From Thalassobacillus cyri (GTDB lineage Bacteria > Bacillota > Bacilli > Bacillales > Halobacillaceae): a stretch of DNA of 64,000 nucleotides. The notes below the pieces were generated by a model. That model worked only from the letters and a program-made list of their open reading frames with translations, made no database searches and had not been told where the DNA came from. Location: the NCBI RefSeq assembly GCF_900107755.1, contig NZ_FNQR01000020.1, positions 1 to 64,000 on the forward strand, written 5' to 3'. Position numbers and translations under genes: made by a program. This document shows, piece after piece, positions 62,134 to 64,000 of the stretch (its first letter is position 1; each line of letters begins with the position of its first letter).

Positions 62134-62172
62134 CGAGAAAAGCCGAGCTGATTTCAGCTCGGCTTTTCTCGT
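62134..62172 (+). terminator. Bidirectional terminator
   Basis: CGAGAAAAGCCGAGCTGA / TCAGCTCGGCTTTTCTCG, a very long perfect hairpin. Confidence 0.9.
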
Positions 62173-62453
62173 AGCAGCTATGATATTTTTTTTGAATCGT
62201 TATGATATATATTACATGATTAATTATAAGAAAGTGTAATCTATTTGTAAACCCTTTCTCAGAAATTTATACCATTTTCATGTTTTACAGTCAAAGAATC
62301 TTGTCAAAGGAAGGTATTTTAGGTTTTCATGGGGAATATAACAGAAAGAATTGTTATATCGATTATTGTCGAAACAATCATCTTTAATAAATTGTTTTTT
62401 GAATATAATTATCCTACAATTAAAAACGGTTTGTGCTGAAAGGAGAGAAAAGA
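62173..62453. other. Gene-free AT-rich leader before proC
   Basis: No gene seen. Contains a near palindrome GATTATTGTCGAAACAATCATC (parts at 62361-62382) shortly before the proC promoter, which could bind a regulator. Confidence 0.4.
62392..62420 (+). promoter_or_regulatory. Sigma-A promoter of proC
   Basis: TTGTTT, 17-base spacer, TACAAT, ending 33 bases before the proC start. Confidence 0.65.
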
Positions 62454-63269
62454 ATGGAGAAGCAGATAGGATTTATCGGCTGTGGGAATATGGCCCAGGC
62501 GATGATCCAGGGGATGTTGAAAGCGGGGGTTGTCCATAAAGAGCAAGTTTCCGCTACAGCAATTACAGATGAAACGATCGAAGGGGCTGCCTTCCGCTTC
62601 GATATTGATACATCGAATAATAATAAACGATTAGCCAGTGAAAGTGACATTTTATTCCTTGCTGTCAAACCGTATATTTACAAAGAAGTGATTGAAGAGA
62701 TTAAATCTTTTGTAAGAAAAGATGCTATCATCATAACGATTGCTGCAGGCATTACGGTTTCCGATATTGAAAATTCCTTCGACCATCAGGTCAAAGTGGT
62801 GAGGACGATGCCGAATACCCCTTCACTTGTTGGAGAAGGAATGAGTGTATTGTGCCCGAATGAGTATATCACTATGGAAGAGCTGAACGAAGTTAGAGAT
62901 ATTTTTGAAAGCTTTGGAAAAGCTGAAGTGATGCCGGAGAAACTTATGGATGCCATTCCGGCAGTCAGTGGATCAGCACCAGCCTATGCTTATATGTTCA
63001 TTGAGTCGATGGCGGATGGAGCAGTGCAGCAAGGGATTCCGAGAACCCAGGCATACAAGTTGGCCGCTCAGGCTGTGCTTGGAGCGGCCAAGATGGTACT
63101 TGAGACTGGAGAACATCCAGGGAAGCTGAAGGACGATGTCTGTACCCCTGGTGGGTCTACGATTGAAGCGGTAACAGCCCTTGAAAGTGCCGGTTTCAGG
63201 GGGGCAGTTCAATCTGCAATGGACGCCTGTACAAAAAGAGCTAAATACTTATCAGAAAGCAAGAAATGA
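62454..63269 (+). CDS. proC: Pyrroline-5-carboxylate reductase, 271 aa
   Basis: Final step of proline synthesis with NAD(P)H. Rossmann start IGFIGCGNMAQAMI (5-18), VVRTMPNTPSLVGEG (about 113-127), VSGSAPAYAYMFIESMADG and the C-terminal signature DDVCTPGGSTIEAVTALE. ATG after AAAGGAGAG. Proline is also an osmolyte in halophilic Bacillaceae. Confidence 0.95.
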   Translation: MEKQIGFIGCGNMAQAMIQGMLKAGVVHKEQVSATAITDETIEGAAFRFDIDTSNNNKRLASESDILFLAVKPYIYKEVIEEIKSFVRKDAIIITIAAGITVSDIENSFDHQVKVVRTMPNTPSLVGEGMSVLCPNEYITMEELNEVRDIFESFGKAEVMPEKLMDAIPAVSGSAPAYAYMFIESMADGAVQQGIPRTQAYKLAAQAVLGAAKMVLETGEHPGKLKDDVCTPGGSTIEAVTALESAGFRGAVQSAMDACTKRAKYLSESKK

Positions 63270-63271
63270 AA

Positions 63272-63294
63272 GAAGCCGTTAATCGGCTTTTTTT
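63272..63294 (+). terminator. Terminator after proC
   Basis: AAGCCG / CGGCTT with loop TTAAT and seven T. Confidence 0.85.
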
Positions 63295-63317
63295 ATGATC
63301 TATTATATGAGAAGGGG

Positions 63318-63346
63318 TTGCATAACCTGCTAAAAACGAATAATAT
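63318..63346 (+). promoter_or_regulatory. Promoter of the purine permease gene
   Basis: TTGCAT, 17-base spacer, TAATAT; the -10 lies inside the left PurR box. Confidence 0.6.
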
Positions 63347-63370
63347 ATTAAATGTTGTTACTATTATTCG
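63337..63370 (+). promoter_or_regulatory. PurR box pair
   Basis: CGAATAATA and TATTATTCG, perfect inverted arms 16 bases apart. Each half matches the Bacillus PurBox AWWWCCGAACWWT at 11 of 13 positions. Overlaps the -10 of the permease promoter, as expected for repression by PurR. Confidence 0.65.
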
Positions 63371-63387
63371 GAAAGTCAGGTGTTTGT

Positions 63388-64000
63388 ATGTCTAAAGTTT
63401 TTCGCCTCCAAGAAAATAATACGAACCCACGGACAGAAGTGATGGCAGGAATAACTACATTTCTAACTATGGTATATATCGTGGTTGTAAATCCTGCTAT
63501 TCTTTCTTCAGCAGGAGTTCCTTTTGAACAAGTATTTATGGCAACGGTCATTTCTGCTTTAGTGGGTACATTGATTATGGCTTTTGCAGCTAATTACCCG
63601 ATAGCAATAGCACCTGGAATGGGGTTGAATGCCTATTTTGCCAGTGTGGTTGCTTCTCAAGGGGTATCTTATCAAATAGTATTCGGAACGGTCTTTATAG
63701 CTGGCCTCTTATTTATTTTATTAAGCTTGACCAAGTTGAGAGAGACGTTGATTATGGCAATACCTGCTTCATTAAAATACGGAATCACTTCTGGAATCGG
63801 TCTCTTTATCGCTTTTCTCGGACTGAAAATGTCAGGAATAGTCGTTCCAAGCGAAGCGACAATGGTGACCTTTGGGGATTTGCACCAGCCGGTGACTTTG
63901 CTGACTCTTACTGGTTTATTCATTACATTGGCCTTGATGGCGAGGAAAGTAAAGGGTGCGCTCTTTCTTGGCATGGTGATTACCGGAGTCATCGGTTATT
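63388..64000 (+). CDS. Purine permease of the AzgA-like NCS2 family (start only, 204 codons)
   Basis: Membrane uptake of hypoxanthine/guanine or adenine with protons, like Bacillus PbuG/PbuO. Seen: RTEVMAGITTFLTMVYIVVVNP, NYPIAIAPGMGLNAYFA and IPASLKYGITSGIGLFIAFLG. The gene runs off the window, so the C-terminal half is missing. The PurR boxes upstream support a purine role. Confidence 0.92.
   Translation, partial: MSKVFRLQENNTNPRTEVMAGITTFLTMVYIVVVNPAILSSAGVPFEQVFMATVISALVGTLIMAFAANYPIAIAPGMGLNAYFASVVASQGVSYQIVFGTVFIAGLLFILLSLTKLRETLIMAIPASLKYGITSGIGLFIAFLGLKMSGIVVPSEATMVTFGDLHQPVTLLTLTGLFITLALMARKVKGALFLGMVITGVIGY

Overview
The window comes from a low-GC, spore-forming Gram-positive bacterium of the Bacillaceae, probably a moderate halophile of the Halobacillus/Virgibacillus type (inferred from gene content and protein style; genus not provable here). 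Supporting signs are strong AGGAGG ribosome sites with many TTG/GTG starts, the rRNA-5S-tRNA array typical of Bacillus, prkA and yhbH sporulation genes, LipM/LipA lipoate assembly, a Bacillus-type Fnr with a C-terminal Fe-S cluster, and CcpA (cre) and PurR boxes.

Layout. 1-2483: end of a 23S gene, 5S rRNA and 18 tRNA genes read as one array closed by a terminator. 2484-4537: a decayed zone with a broken tyrosine recombinase, the tail of a broken serine resolvase, one orphan gene and a degenerate tRNA-Leu copy. 4538-9622: a reverse-strand set (ornithine-cyclodeaminase-like enzyme, small membrane protein, sodium/solute symporter, unknown protein), two small membrane proteins and Fnr. 9760-42388: a 33-kb catabolic island of about 30 co-oriented genes for uptake, CoA activation and beta-oxidation-like breakdown of an unidentified carboxylic acid. 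42425-43029: a promoter, three exact 157-bp repeats that each begin with a 5' half of tRNA-Gly, then the intact tRNA-Gly(TCC). 43193-64000: core genes (ABC-class ATPase, queG, ogt, amidase, trmL, lipM-lipA, prkA, odhAB, yhbH, a cation/proton antiporter, proC, and the start of a purine permease).

How the island seems to work. A sigma-54 activator (9760-11421) is followed by two good -24/-12 promoters, one before a ketopantoate-reductase-like gene and one before a block holding an acyl-CoA dehydrogenase, a fused TAXI-TRAP transporter with its binding lipoprotein, a CoA ligase, a thioesterase, EtfBA, a second dehydrogenase and a thiolase. A second block (23385-30540) and a third (31287-35181) begin behind near-identical palindromes and flank a TetR regulator; they encode two more dehydrogenases, three SDRs, a two-gene MaoC hydratase, a thiolase, an APH-fold kinase, a ComB-like phosphatase and a crotonase. 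A CoA ligase and a complete Liv-type ABC importer follow. The kinase and the dehydrogenase at 27357 together match the two halves of eukaryotic ACAD11, and the set recalls the lva pathway for 4-hydroxy acids in Pseudomonas. No ring-cleaving oxygenase is visible, so aliphatic or alicyclic acids are more likely substrates than aromatics.

Most unusual items: the tandem tRNA-half repeat before tRNA-Gly and its diverged counterpart before tRNA-Asn (period 154 bp); the split ACAD11-like kinase/dehydrogenase system; the paired TetR operators; a LivG ATPase lacking the LSGGQ signature; and two copies of a long palindromic repeat, one carrying a nested hairpin insertion, that bracket prkA-odhAB.
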